39,357 nt of DNA from an uncultured Lachnospiraceae bacterium. GTDB taxonomy: Bacteria > Bacillota > Clostridia > Lachnospirales > Lachnospiraceae. The stretch covers positions 1 through 39,357 of the forward strand of contig CAMUXE010000020.1 of the NCBI GenBank assembly GCA_947164605.1, given 5' to 3'. The position numbers and the translations under genes are program-made. Positions 17,061 through 27,400 of this stretch are shown here, one piece after another (position 1 is the stretch's first letter; every line of letters begins with the position of its first letter). The notes beneath the pieces are model-generated. The model worked only from the letters and a program-made list of their open reading frames with translations, had not been told where the DNA came from and did not search any database.

Positions 17061-17819
17061 ATGCAGGATCAGTTCTCCAGAACACAGTTACTTATAGGTA
17101 GAGAGCCACTCGAAAAACTGAAAAATTCAAAAGTTGCCATTTTTGGAATCGGCGGAGTTGGCGGTTATGTTGTAGAAGCTTTGGTAAGAAGCGGAGTTGG
17201 TAATATTGTTTTAGTAGACGATGATAAAGTATGCCTTACTAATTTGAATAGACAGATAATTGCCACAAGAAAGACAGTTGGTAAAGATAAAATAGATGTA
17301 ATGACAGAAAGAATCCATGAAATCAACCCTAAATGTGAGGTTGAAGGATTTAACTGCTTTTATCTTCCGGATACAGCAGACCAGTTTGACTTTGCAAGCT
17401 ACGATTATGTTGTAGATTGCGTAGATACAGTGACTGCAAAGATAGATCTCATAATGAGAGCTCAAGCCGTTGGCACACCTATTATCTCTTGTATGGGAGC
17501 CGGTAATAAGATAGACCCAACAAAGTTCCAGGTTGCAGATATTTACAAGACATCTATGTGTCCGCTTGCCAGAGTTATGAGAATGGAATTAAAGAAAAGA
17601 AGGGTAAAAAAACTCAAAGTTGTATTCTCTACTGAGAAACCAAGAAAGGTTATTGATGATGAGGATATAAGTTGCAGACAGCACTGCGTATGCCCTCCAG
17701 GCACAAAGAGAAAGTGTACAGTGAGAAGAGATATTCCGGGCAGTGTGGCTTGGGTGCCTCCAGTCGCAGGATTTATGCTTGCTGGCGAGGTTGTTAAGGA
17801 TATCACTGGGGTTAAATAG
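17061..17819 (+). CDS. tcdA: tRNA threonylcarbamoyladenosine dehydratase
   Basis: A 252-residue ThiF/E1-like adenylating enzyme. GIGGVGGYV at about 29-37 binds ATP, VDDDKVCLTNLNRQI is the family nucleotide motif, and the C-terminal part has the TcdA/CsdL pattern (CMGAGNKIDPTKFQVADIYKT split, then CRQHCVCPPG). TcdA converts t6A37 in tRNA to the cyclic ct6A form, using ATP. The ribosome site is GAAAGGAAAG. No ThiS-like partner is nearby, which favours TcdA over a thiamine or molybdopterin role. Terminator and promoter upstream make it the first gene of its unit; the LysR-type gene follows after 78 nt. Confidence 0.9.
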   Translation: MQDQFSRTQLLIGREPLEKLKNSKVAIFGIGGVGGYVVEALVRSGVGNIVLVDDDKVCLTNLNRQIIATRKTVGKDKIDVMTERIHEINPKCEVEGFNCFYLPDTADQFDFASYDYVVDCVDTVTAKIDLIMRAQAVGTPIISCMGAGNKIDPTKFQVADIYKTSMCPLARVMRMELKKRRVKKLKVVFSTEKPRKVIDDEDISCRQHCVCPPGTKRKCTVRRDIPGSVAWVPPVAGFMLAGEVVKDITGVK

Positions 17820-17897
17820 ATTGGATAAGAGAAAGTGATAAGGCGCTTCATTTCTTGAGTCTAGGGAGATGAACTTGTCCTTGTAAGGAGAGATGTT

Positions 17898-18821
17898 ATG
17901 ACACTTCAACAGTTGAGATATGCAGAGGTTGTGGCCGAAGTGGGCTCTATGAATGAGGCTGCGAGAAGGCTCTATGTTTCACAGCCATCTTTGTCAGAGG
18001 CAATCAGGGGACTTGAAAAAACGGTTGGAATCAAGATATTTAACCGAGTGGCAAGAGGCGTTGTTCTCACACCTGAAGGTGAGGAGTTTATGGGCTATGC
18101 CAGACAGATTCTTAACCAGGTGGATCTTTTAGAAGACAAATACTCTGATGGCAATAGCTATAAGAAAAAATTTGGCGTATCTACTCAACATTATAGTTTC
18201 GCAGTTAAAGCATTTGTCGAGTTGGCAAAGGAACTGGATTCGGATCAGTATGAGCTGGCTGTCAGAGAGACAAGAACCTATGACGTTGTCAGTGATGTGG
18301 CCAATTCCAAGAGTGATGTTGGAATCCTTTATTTAAACAACTTTAACAGAAAGGTCCTCGAAAAAATATTTAGAGAGAAGGACTTGGAGTGGATTCACTT
18401 GTTTGACTGTGATGCTTATGTTTATCTTTGTAAGCAGCACCCTTTAGCAAAAAAGAAGAAGCTTACACTGGAGCAGTTGTCTGATTATCCATGCCTTTCC
18501 TTTGAGCAGGGAGATAATAATTCTTTCTATTTTGCAGAGGAAGTCATGAGTACTTATGACTATAAGCAGATTATTAAGGCCTGCGACAGGGCTACCATGC
18601 TGAATCTGATGGTGGGACTAAACGGATATACCCTTTGTTCTGGTGTTATAAGTGAGGATTTAAATGGCAGTGCCTATACGGCTATCCCTCTGGATGAGGA
18701 TGTTGTCATGGAGATTGGATATATAAAGAAAAAAGACATACCACTCTCAATCATAGGCGAGCTCTATATTAAGAAACTACATGGAGCAGTGCCGGCAGAC
18801 CTCTTTAAAACTGAAAATTAG
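17898..18821 (+). CDS. LysR-family transcriptional regulator
   Basis: A 307-residue LTTR. Residues 1-65 form the winged helix (MTLQQLRYAEVVAEVGSMNE, ARRLYVSQPSLSEAIRGLE), and about 90-300 form the effector-binding domain. AAGGAGAGATG precedes the start. It reads toward kdgK, which has its own promoter at 18876, about 55 nt past the regulator's stop. LysR regulators often control a neighbour, but the usual divergent layout is absent, so kdgK control is only a guess. The effector is unknown. Confidence 0.9.
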   Translation: MTLQQLRYAEVVAEVGSMNEAARRLYVSQPSLSEAIRGLEKTVGIKIFNRVARGVVLTPEGEEFMGYARQILNQVDLLEDKYSDGNSYKKKFGVSTQHYSFAVKAFVELAKELDSDQYELAVRETRTYDVVSDVANSKSDVGILYLNNFNRKVLEKIFREKDLEWIHLFDCDAYVYLCKQHPLAKKKKLTLEQLSDYPCLSFEQGDNNSFYFAEEVMSTYDYKQIIKACDRATMLNLMVGLNGYTLCSGVISEDLNGSAYTAIPLDEDVVMEIGYIKKKDIPLSIIGELYIKKLHGAVPADLFKTEN

Positions 18822-18875
18822 CAAAAAAAGTCTTAAATATTTCTTGATTTTTTTTGTATTATAAGCCCTCAAAAG

Positions 18876-18904
18876 TTGCAAAGCTTGAGGATGTGTAGTA
18901 TTAT
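18876..18904 (+). promoter_or_regulatory. promoter of kdgK
   Basis: TTGCAA (18876-18881), 17-nt spacer, TATTAT (18899-18904), 48 nt before the start codon. Confidence 0.6.
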
Positions 18905-18952
18905 TTACTAAGTTATGCGAATATGTCGCGAGCTTTTAATAAGGAGATTAAT

Positions 18953-19966
18953 ATGAAATTTATCGCTATTGGTGAGTTAATGCTTAGATTATCTCCACCA
19001 AACTATGAAAAGATAGTTAACACACATAATTATATAGTTAACTATGGTGGAGCCGAGTCAAATGTTGCTGTATCACTTGCAAATCTTGGTGTTGATTCAA
19101 CATTTTTCACAGTTTTGCCTGATTCAGATATAGGTAAGTCTGCTCTTTCATACCTCAAGTCAAATGATGTACACACTAAGCACATTATCAAGGCTGATGG
19201 AAGAATGGGTATTTATTACCTTGAAGAGGGAATCTCAGTAAGAGCCTCTCAGGTAATATATGACAGAATTGGATCAGCATTTGCCGAGTATGATTACAAG
19301 GATGTGGATTTTGAGTCAATCTTAAAGGATTATGACTGGTTACACTTGAGCGGTATCACACCAGCACTTTCATATAATTGTAGAAGACTTATAGATATGG
19401 CTGTTAAGGCTGCTAAAAAGCTTGGTCTTACAGTTTCTTTTGATCCTAACTTCAGAAGCACACTCTGGTCTTTTGAGACTGCTAGAGATGTTCTCAGCAA
19501 GTACCTTCCATATGTCGATGTACTTATAGGAATTGAGCCAATTCATGTATATAATGAGGATGGCACTGATGTTAAGGATGGCCTTACAATGGATCCTTCT
19601 TTTGAAGACATGGATCGTGTATTTAAGGCAATTGATAAGCAGTATCACATGAAAGCTATCGCAAGAACAGTGCGTTATGTACATTCTGGAAGCAATAACT
19701 CATTGAAGGCTTTCTATTACACTGAAGGCAAGACTTACGAGAGTAAGACAATCAACTTTGAGATTGTAGATAGAGTCGGCGGTGGAGATGCATTCTCTTC
19801 TGGTTTGATTTATGCCCTTATGGATAATATGGGACCTGAGGATACAGTTAACTTTGCTGTAGCATCTTCAGTAATGAAGCATGCTATCAGAGGTGATACA
19901 AATATCACAAGTGTAAATCAGATTAAGAGACTTATGCAGAACTCTTCATTTGACGTTCAGAGATAA
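18953..19966 (+). CDS. kdgK: 2-keto-3-deoxygluconate kinase (PfkB family)
   Basis: A 337-residue ribokinase-family sugar kinase. GELMLRLSPP and NYGGAESNVAVSLANLG fit the substrate-side motifs of KDG kinases; the ATP-side signature is DRVGGGDAFSSG (D273 to D279, with Asp279 as probable base). KdgK phosphorylates 2-keto-3-deoxygluconate to KDPG, the entry of pectin-derived uronates into central metabolism. This fits the PL9 pectate lyase at 32.7 kb, though the aldolase and isomerases are not in the window. I chose ATG 18953 with AAGGAG 6 nt upstream over an in-frame ATG 30 nt earlier. Substrate assignment within PfkB is likely, not certain. Confidence 0.8.
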   Translation: MKFIAIGELMLRLSPPNYEKIVNTHNYIVNYGGAESNVAVSLANLGVDSTFFTVLPDSDIGKSALSYLKSNDVHTKHIIKADGRMGIYYLEEGISVRASQVIYDRIGSAFAEYDYKDVDFESILKDYDWLHLSGITPALSYNCRRLIDMAVKAAKKLGLTVSFDPNFRSTLWSFETARDVLSKYLPYVDVLIGIEPIHVYNEDGTDVKDGLTMDPSFEDMDRVFKAIDKQYHMKAIARTVRYVHSGSNNSLKAFYYTEGKTYESKTINFEIVDRVGGGDAFSSGLIYALMDNMGPEDTVNFAVASSVMKHAIRGDTNITSVNQIKRLMQNSSFDVQR

Positions 19967-20000
19967 GATTAATTCTTTAAAGCACAATTTAGGAATAATG

Positions 20001-20039
20001 AGGGTCTGGCCAGCGAATGTGCTGTCTAGACCCTTTTTT
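20001..20039 (+). terminator. intrinsic terminator after kdgK
   Basis: AGGGTCT...CAGC (20001-20014), loop GAATGT, GCTG...AGACCCT (20021-20034), then TTTTT. It ends only 11 nt before the GGAGG of the next gene. Confidence 0.9.
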
Positions 20040-20060
20040 ACAAGACCCTGGAGGTAATTG

Positions 20061-20948
20061 GTGTTTAAAAAACATAGATATAAGAAATATATAAATATTC
20101 TCTTGATCCTGGCCCTATTGATAGGAGTTGGGACTACATATAAGATTAAGTCTGTTAAACAGTACAAGCAGGATAGCCTTGATAACTCTCAGATTATTGC
20201 CCTCGATTCTGGACTTGATGGCTCAAATTCGGGGAAAAAAACGGGAACTAATCCAGAGCAGGTGGCAAATGCGACTTCTGAATCATCAATTAAGGATAAG
20301 GCAGGGACAAGTGCTAAGGAAGACTTTGACGAGGCTGCTAGATATATTGACGATAAGACAAAGCAGGATGATGCAAATGAGACTTCTGCAAGAACAAAGT
20401 CAGAGCTTGAACAGAATTCTACAGGATTGAATCAGGGTCAGGACTCGGCAAATGTTGATAAGGACGCAAACTCGCCGAACAGTGCCAAGGAAGACTTTTC
20501 AGGCCAGGGTGTGACTTCTTCAGGCGAAAATGCTGGGCAGAATGAGAGTGCAGACAAGTCATATGCCAATGTTGTCATTAGCATTTCCTGTCAAAATATA
20601 ATGGGGAATCTTGATACAATCAAGAACCAAGGCCTTGTAGATAGCATTCCGGCTGATGGATACTATATAAGGGGAGCTTCGTACAGGGTTAGTAAGGGAA
20701 CTAGTGTCTATAATCTGCTTGTAAAGGCGTGTGCAGATAATGGACTTATGTGCTCGGCTGAGAATACGGTCTTTGGAACCTATGTATATGGCATTGGCAA
20801 TCTTATGGAGAAGGCTACTAGCAGTGAGAGCGGCTGGATGTACAGAGTCAATGGCAATGTTGTTAACTACAGTGCTGGCAATTGTGCCCTCGAAGATGGA
20901 GATCTAGTTGAGTGGATTTATGTGAACAGTTATAGGGAGCTATTATAA
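20061..20948 (+). CDS. membrane-tethered DUF4430 (transcobalamin C-terminal-like) protein
   Basis: A 295-residue protein from GTG 20061 (GGAGG 6 nt upstream; an in-frame TTG at 20058 is too close to it). One N-terminal membrane helix (about 10-24) is not followed by a clear cleavage site or lipobox. Residues 30-170 are a low-complexity Ser/Asp/Gly/Asn linker. Residues about 200-293 match DUF4430: YRVSKGTSVYNLLVKAC, then SGWMYRVNGNVVNYSAGNC and LEDGDLVEWIYV. This fold corresponds to the beta domain of animal transcobalamin and intrinsic factor. The next gene, ecfT, starts 1 nt after its stop, so it probably delivers a ligand, likely a corrinoid, to that transporter. Confidence 0.85.
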   Translation: MFKKHRYKKYINILLILALLIGVGTTYKIKSVKQYKQDSLDNSQIIALDSGLDGSNSGKKTGTNPEQVANATSESSIKDKAGTSAKEDFDEAARYIDDKTKQDDANETSARTKSELEQNSTGLNQGQDSANVDKDANSPNSAKEDFSGQGVTSSGENAGQNESADKSYANVVISISCQNIMGNLDTIKNQGLVDSIPADGYYIRGASYRVSKGTSVYNLLVKACADNGLMCSAENTVFGTYVYGIGNLMEKATSSESGWMYRVNGNVVNYSAGNCALEDGDLVEWIYVNSYRELL

Positions 20949-20949
20949 G

Positions 20950-21831
20950 GTGAATTCTGAAATAGAAAGATTACACCCATATACGATAATTATGTATGTG
21001 GTGGCGGTTGTGCTGGTAGAGATGCTTACTATGAATATTTTCATAATTGCAGAGGCCTGCATAGGAGCCTTTATAGTGGGCATAGTTTTGATGGGGCCTA
21101 AAAAGGCCTTTTCGGATTTCCTTTTTGAAATCCTGCTATCATTCTTTACAATACTTATACAGCCTTTATTCTCAAGGGCGGGAACTAGCGTCCTCTTCTA
21201 TATCAATGACTATCCGGTCAGCACAGAGGCCTATATATATGGCCTGATGGTGGCAATATTGCTTGTCAGCATAATACAGTGGAATCTACTGCTGACGGAG
21301 AGCATGGACTCTAAGAAGATTATCTATATATGTGGAACTATATGGCCTAAAATGGGCCTTACTATTTCCGTGATACTTAATCTCATTCCAAGCTTGAAAA
21401 AGCGTTATCAAATCATTCATGAGGCTCAAATCAGTATGTTTGGTCAGGCTGGTGGATGGACTGTCAGGCTTAAGAGAAGGATTAGAGAAATCTCAATACT
21501 TCTCAGCTGGACGCTTGAAGGTTCTATGGAAAAGTCAATGTCTATGGAAGCCAGAGGTTACAGGAGTGGAAAGAGAGAAAATGTTTTTGATTACAAGTTC
21601 AGGCTGGAAGACAAGATAGGGCTTACACTCATAATAAGCCTAGGGGCTTTGACGAGCTTGATTATTGGCACAAGTCGGGTGGATATGTGGTATTTGCCCA
21701 AGGTTAGCCTACCCCAGGATATGGGACATACATTCCTGGTCATGGTTCTTTATGCCTGCCTGATACTTTTGCCCTTGATAGTGAAGATTAGAGGAGATTA
21801 CAGATGGCGTTCCTTGAATACAAAAGAGTGA
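20950..21831 (+). CDS. ecfT: ECF transporter transmembrane subunit EcfT
   Basis: A 293-residue CbiQ/EcfT-family protein starting at GTG 20950, with hydrophobic segments in the N-terminal half and near the C-terminus. Residues about 140-205 carry the cytoplasmic coupling helices (LNLIPSLKKRYQIIHEAQ, then SMEARGYRSG with the conserved Ala-Arg-Gly). EcfT links the S component to the ATPases, and the ARG motif contacts the ATPase grooves. It overlaps the ATPase gene by 28 nt. The dedicated arrangement (its own T, A and S genes together) makes this a group I type ECF transporter. Confidence 0.88.
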   Translation: MNSEIERLHPYTIIMYVVAVVLVEMLTMNIFIIAEACIGAFIVGIVLMGPKKAFSDFLFEILLSFFTILIQPLFSRAGTSVLFYINDYPVSTEAYIYGLMVAILLVSIIQWNLLLTESMDSKKIIYICGTIWPKMGLTISVILNLIPSLKKRYQIIHEAQISMFGQAGGWTVRLKRRIREISILLSWTLEGSMEKSMSMEARGYRSGKRENVFDYKFRLEDKIGLTLIISLGALTSLIIGTSRVDMWYLPKVSLPQDMGHTFLVMVLYACLILLPLIVKIRGDYRWRSLNTKE

Positions 21832-23567
21832 CTTATTGCTATCCGGGAGATGAAAAGCCGGCTATAGCTGACATAGAATTAAAGATAGATGAGGGTGAGA
21901 TTGTACTCATAACTGGAAATTCTGGAAGCGGAAAATCAACTCTTTTAAGACAGCTCAAACCAAGTTTGATTCCTGCTGGAAAAAGAGAGGGCGAGATATG
22001 CTTTAAGGGAAGAGATATTAAGGACATGTCAATTAAGGAGAATGCGGCCTTGATCGGTTATGTGACTCAGAATCCAGACGATGCAATTGTCACAGATAAG
22101 GTTTGGCATGAGCTGGGGTTTGGACTGGACAACTTGATAGATGACCCTGATGAGATAAGGCGAAGGGTGGCTGAAAGCTGTCTTTACTTTGGGCTTACAG
22201 ATAAGTACAACGAAGATTGTGCTAAGCTCAGTGGCGGACAGAAACAGTTGGTTCTTATAAGTTCAATAATGGCTATGCAGCCCAAATTGCTGGTTCTGGA
22301 TGAGCCATGCGCTCAATTGGACCCAATAGCAGCAAGAAGACTGACTGATACCCTGATAAGGCTCAATAAAGAATTGGGAACGACGATTATCATAGCTGAG
22401 CATGACACGGAGTACATGTATGGACAAGCTGACAGGATTCTTATGATGAAGGATTCTAAACTGGTTCTAGACTGTGATAGAAATACTGCAGCAAGGATTG
22501 CAGCCAAGGATAAGGACTTGAAACCAAGCTTGCCAGTTGCGACAAGAATTGCCTTGGCTTGTGATGAGGATGGAGATGTCCCAATGACAGTCAAAGATGC
22601 TAGAGTTTGGCTAAAGAATTATTTAGGGTCAGCGCTGGAAGCTATAGTGGAAGCTGAGCTGGGCGAGAAAAAGCTGGCTGGCAGGGATGACAGGCCAGTT
22701 AAGGAAGACAGTATAGTTGAGGGAGATAGGACAATTAGGGATGACAGGCCAGTTAAGGAAGTTAAACTTGCTAAGGCAGACAAGTTGGCTGAGAAAAAAG
22801 AGGACGTGCTTAGCTTAAAGGAAGTTTGCTTCAGGTATGAGAGGACTGGGGCGGATGTCTTAAAGTGCCTGGACCTGAGGGTGAAAAAAGGAGAGATTCT
22901 TGCAATAGTGGGGGGCAATGCTTGCGGCAAATCGACTCTATTAAGTCTTATGGCTGGGGTTAAAAAGCCGATTTCAGGAAAAATCAAGAACTTTGGCAAT
23001 AGAATTGTACTTCTGCCACAGAACCCTAAGGCTCTCTTCACAGAAATCAGTGTTGAGGAAGAGCTTGGCGTTATGCTTATGGATGCTGGAAATAAGGCGG
23101 CAGATGGCCTCTCACTTGAAGATAAGAGGGCTATGGTTGAAAAACTTCTACTTGAGACAAGGCTTGACGCTTTAAGAAAGAGACATCCTTATGATTTGAG
23201 CGGTGGTCAGCAGGAAATTCTTGCGATTGCAAAAATTATGCTCTTAAAGCCGGATATAGTGCTTTTAGATGAGCCTACCAAGGGCTTGGATCATGCTTAC
23301 AAGAGCTTTATAGCAGACTGGATTTCAAGACTTAAGACTAGCATTAAGGCGGTTGTGATAGTGTCTCATGACCTTGAATATATAGCAGATTATGCAGATT
23401 ACTGTGCTATGCTTTTCGATGGACAGATAGTTAGCCAGGGCAAGAGTGATGAGTTTTTTGCCAGCAACAGCTTTATAACAAGTGCTGCGGCTAGAATAAG
23501 CAGAAATTTTTTCTCAAAGGCAGTCACTGAAAAAGAGACTATTAGAAGGATAAAAAAATATGTCTAG
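21804..23567 (+). CDS. ecfA: fused duplicate ECF ATPase (EcfA-EcfA')
   Basis: A 587-residue protein with two ABC ATPase domains. The first has Walker A GNSGSGKST (about 38-46), signature LSGGQKQ and Walker B LLVLDEP; the second has GGNACGKST (about 370), LSGGQQE (about 465) and IVLLDEP with the following D-loop. All catalytic elements look intact. The linker (about 290-340) is charged and contains DDRPVKE twice, from a 54-bp duplication in the DNA (22683 and 22737). GAGGAG lies 10 nt before ATG 21804. It energises the ECF transporter; ends overlap ecfT and the S-component gene. Confidence 0.92.
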   Translation: MAFLEYKRVTYCYPGDEKPAIADIELKIDEGEIVLITGNSGSGKSTLLRQLKPSLIPAGKREGEICFKGRDIKDMSIKENAALIGYVTQNPDDAIVTDKVWHELGFGLDNLIDDPDEIRRRVAESCLYFGLTDKYNEDCAKLSGGQKQLVLISSIMAMQPKLLVLDEPCAQLDPIAARRLTDTLIRLNKELGTTIIIAEHDTEYMYGQADRILMMKDSKLVLDCDRNTAARIAAKDKDLKPSLPVATRIALACDEDGDVPMTVKDARVWLKNYLGSALEAIVEAELGEKKLAGRDDRPVKEDSIVEGDRTIRDDRPVKEVKLAKADKLAEKKEDVLSLKEVCFRYERTGADVLKCLDLRVKKGEILAIVGGNACGKSTLLSLMAGVKKPISGKIKNFGNRIVLLPQNPKALFTEISVEEELGVMLMDAGNKAADGLSLEDKRAMVEKLLLETRLDALRKRHPYDLSGGQQEILAIAKIMLLKPDIVLLDEPTKGLDHAYKSFIADWISRLKTSIKAVVIVSHDLEYIADYADYCAMLFDGQIVSQGKSDEFFASNSFITSAAARISRNFFSKAVTEKETIRRIKKYV

Positions 23568-24390
23568 GCATTATCTATTGTTTAGTGTTATTATTATTAT
23601 AGTTATGTACATACCCTTAATGTTGAGGTATGAAAAACGTGTCCGCACTAGAGAATTGGTCTTGATAGCGGTAATGTGTTCAATCACAGTTCTTGCTAAT
23701 TGCTTTACAGTCTACACTATACCAATCCATGCTGGAACAGCTCTGGTTATCATAACTGGAGTTGCTCTTGGGCCTGAAGCGGGCTTAGCCTGTGGCTGTT
23801 TGGCCAGATTTATCGCCAATTTCTTTATGGGTCAAGGAATCTGGACTCCTTATGAAATGATTGCATGGGGATTCCTGGGCTTTTTTGCGGGTTGCGTTTT
23901 TAGTGATGTGAAATTGATCGGATATCTAGATGATGCTAGACAGATAAAAAGGGAAGACAGAATCCTTGGCTTGAGGGCTATGTTAAAGCCTCTTTTTATG
24001 GTTCTGCTCTCTGAGCTTACAGTATACCTTATATGTAAAATTAAAGGCTTTAATTATCTGGGATTTCCTCTTTATCTGGCAGGAATCCTTGGTATAGTGC
24101 TTGCGATAATTGTTAGCAAGGGAAAGATAAGAGCTAATAGCATCACAGTGAGCGTATATACATGGCTAAGCGTCCTTGTAATCTATGGAGGGATTATGAA
24201 TGGCGTTCATGTCATTAGTTTTGGTGAGCTTTCACTTAATAGTGCAAATTCATGGCTTTTAGCCTACACTACAGGACTAAGCTATGATCTTATGCATGCC
24301 AGTACAGCAGCAGTTTGTACTTATTTCTTTGGGGAGTCAATAATAAGAAAATTAAGAAGAGTTCAGATTAAATATGGAATCAGGTCATAA
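23560..24390 (+). CDS. ECF substrate-binding S component, likely corrinoid-specific
   Basis: A 276-residue integral membrane protein with an extra N-terminal helix (about 6-22) and then the S-component pattern: RTRELVLIAVMCSITVLANC, IPIHAGTALVIITGVALGPEAG and WGFLGFFAG, about six or seven helices. It overlaps the ATPase gene by 8 nt, with AAGGA upstream. S components decide specificity. The gene itself does not reveal the ligand; a corrinoid (as for CbrT-type S components) is inferred from the DUF4430 neighbour and the cobalamin riboswitch on the convergent gene. Queuosine precursors or another vitamin are alternatives. Confidence 0.8.
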   Translation: MSRHYLLFSVIIIIVMYIPLMLRYEKRVRTRELVLIAVMCSITVLANCFTVYTIPIHAGTALVIITGVALGPEAGLACGCLARFIANFFMGQGIWTPYEMIAWGFLGFFAGCVFSDVKLIGYLDDARQIKREDRILGLRAMLKPLFMVLLSELTVYLICKIKGFNYLGFPLYLAGILGIVLAIIVSKGKIRANSITVSVYTWLSVLVIYGGIMNGVHVISFGELSLNSANSWLLAYTTGLSYDLMHASTAAVCTYFFGESIIRKLRRVQIKYGIRS

Positions 24391-24410
24391 TTGCAGCGGA
24401 GGAAGGGCAC

Positions 24411-27400
24411 ATGATTCAGAATTTACTATCATCTTTGGACTATAGAATTGAATATGAAGTAGCAGCAGTATTTTACAATCTAATCTTTATTGTTTATCTA
24501 TATAAGAAATTTAGGGTTGATTCGGTTGTCAATCGCCGTTTCAGACACCTTATGGTAATTATAACGGCGGCAACTATTTTTGATATAGTGACGGCTATTG
24601 TAACAAGCATGGCTGGTGCCGTGTCAAATCCTGTGCACATGGTGGTTAATACCATTGATTGCTTTGGCGCAGTTGTGACAACCTCATATTACAGCTACTA
24701 TATCATGTCATATGTTGAGAATGACATGATTAGATTATACAATAGGCTATTTTACTTGGCTATGTTGTTGACTTATGTTGTAATCATGGTGGTTAACTTT
24801 GCCAATGGAATAGTCTTTTCTTACTCAGACCAGGGCCAATACATACATGGCAAGCATTTTTTCCTTATGTGTTATCTCTATCCGGCTATTTTTATATTTT
24901 GGGGAACTCTCTTCTATCTGATAAAGATTAAGGACTATGAGAAAAAACAGAGATTATCTATAGGCATGGCTCTTGTGCTTACTGGAATGCTTTATTCTAT
25001 CCAGATGTTTTATAGTGATCAGGTTTTGCTTACATTTTTTGCGGCATCGGTGGGACTTGTAATTGTATTCTTTTCACTGGAAACTCCGGATTATATGCGA
25101 CTCAATAAGACACTTGTGGAGTTGGACAAGGCTAGAGAAGCTGCCTGCAAGGCCAATGAGGAGATGCAGGAAGTTAGTAGGCTTAAAACCGAGTTTATCG
25201 AGAATATGTCACGTGAGTTGAGAAACCCGGTCAATGCTATTATTGGCTATAACGATTTGATTATCTCAAAAACTGAAGAGAGCGAGACGGCTGAGAATGC
25301 AATCAATGTCAAGGCTGCGTCATCGTCACTCCTATCCCTCTTTAATGACATAATCAATTACATCAATATGTCGAGTGAACATATAAGTCTTGAGAGCAAG
25401 TCATATGATACAGAGACCTTGATTTACGATAATATTCTTTATGGTAAATTTAATTCGGGAGTTAAGCACTTAGACTTTATCTTTAATTCAGACTCAATGA
25501 TCCCTAAGAAATTAAAGGGAGATGCAAGTAAGATAACAGAGATCTTTAATGGCCTTTTATCAAACTCAGTCAAATACACCTTAAAGGGATCCATTTCGGT
25601 TAATATTATGTGGACGGCCGTGGATGAGAAGAGCGGTATCCTGACTTATGTTATAAGTGATACAGGTATAGGTTTTACAGATGAAGAACTAAATAGAATA
25701 AATCAGGGAGATGAACTTGATAATAAATCCAGTGATCATGGTTTGGGCTTGGGTCTTCCAGTTGTTAGAAAACTTTTAAATCTTATGGATTCTCACTTAG
25801 ACATAATGAGTGCATATGGTGCGGGCTCTACCTTCACATTTGACATATGTCAGGAGATAGTGGATGATACGCCTCTTGGAGAGATTAAGCTCGATAATAA
25901 TGATTTATCATCATACTGGAACTCAACAACCATCTATCCTGTGGCTCCAGAAGCTCGAGTTCTCCTCTGTGATTCAAATGCTATAAGCATAGAGGTTATG
26001 AAAAAACTGCTGCAAATCAGCGATGTGTCTTACGATGAGGCGAGCAATGAACAGGAGGCAGCAGCTCTTCTGGTTAGAAATAAATATGATCTTATATTCA
26101 TCAATCAGGATCTCTTCACCTTTGGCTATGATCAGTTCCTCAAATATAAGATAGAGAGTGCGAATATTCAGACTCCTCTGATAATAATTCTTTCAGATCC
26201 TAATGCGGATAAGGGGGATTATCTTATGAATGGTTTTGATGCCTATCTTGATAGTCCACTTAAAATCAATGATTTCTTTGGAACCTTATTCACCTATATG
26301 TCCAAGGATAAGATCCGTGAGACTGTTGAAACCCACAGTATGGAGCGTATTATACGCCAGGCTGAGAAGAATAAAGCAGACTCACAGATGATAGAGCAAA
26401 GATATAAGGAAGATGAAGAAGGTGGAATCAGGGGCTTGGGCCAGGAGCTAGATGGCAAGCGCACAGTAATGCTTGTCGATGATGAGTTTATCAACAGGCA
26501 GATTGCTGAGAATTTCCTTTCAGCTGAGTACAATGTAGTGTCTATGTCCAGTGGACGTGACTGTCTTGACAGCATTAGACAAGTGATGCCTGATTGCCTT
26601 CTTTTAGATTTGAAACTGCCTGATATGTCGGGATTTGACGTGATTAAGGCCTTGAGGTCTGATGAAGAGCTAAAGGAAATACCAGTTGTCTTCTTGACAG
26701 CCATTGATGACAGGGAGATGGAGGTTAAGTGCCTGACTAGAGGAGCCGCTGATTTCATCAAGAAACCTTTTGTATCTGAAATTATGTTGTCTAGACTTCA
26801 CAAGGTTATTGAGCTCTCTTACTTAAAGAAGCACCTTATGGAGGAGGTTATTAATCAGGTTGGAAGGTCAGAGAGATTGACAGACCAGATTATGCAGGCT
26901 TTGGCAGGAACAGTTGATGCCAAGGATGCCTACACTAACGGTCATTCTGCCAGAGTGGCAATCTATGCCAAGAATCTTGCCAGCCGTATGGGCAAGTCTG
27001 AGAAGGAGCAGAGAGAGATCGTTAGAATGGGCCTTCTTCACGATATAGGCAAGATTGGTATACCGGATGCGATTATAAATAAGCAGGACAAGCTTACAGA
27101 TGAGGAATATGAGCTTATCAAGCAACATCCAAAAATTGGTTATGAGATTCTAAAGACCATAAATGAGATGCCGGGTCTCGCTGTTGGAGCCAGATGGCAC
27201 CATGAAAGATACGATGGTTCAGGATATCCAGATGGTCTTAAGGAATATGAAATTCCGGAAGAGGCTAGAATTATCTGTGTGGCAGATGCCTATGATGCTA
27301 TGACAAGTAAGAGAGCCTACTCTAAATCAAAAACTCAGGAACAGGTTAGAAATGAGTTCGTAAGGTGTGCTGGCAGCCAGTTCGATCCTGAAATTGCAGA

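Noticed and set aside
22619-23041. A 140-codon minus-strand frame inside the ECF ATPase gene.
   Set aside because: It is antisense to intact ATPase motifs and has a Ser/Leu-rich shadow composition.
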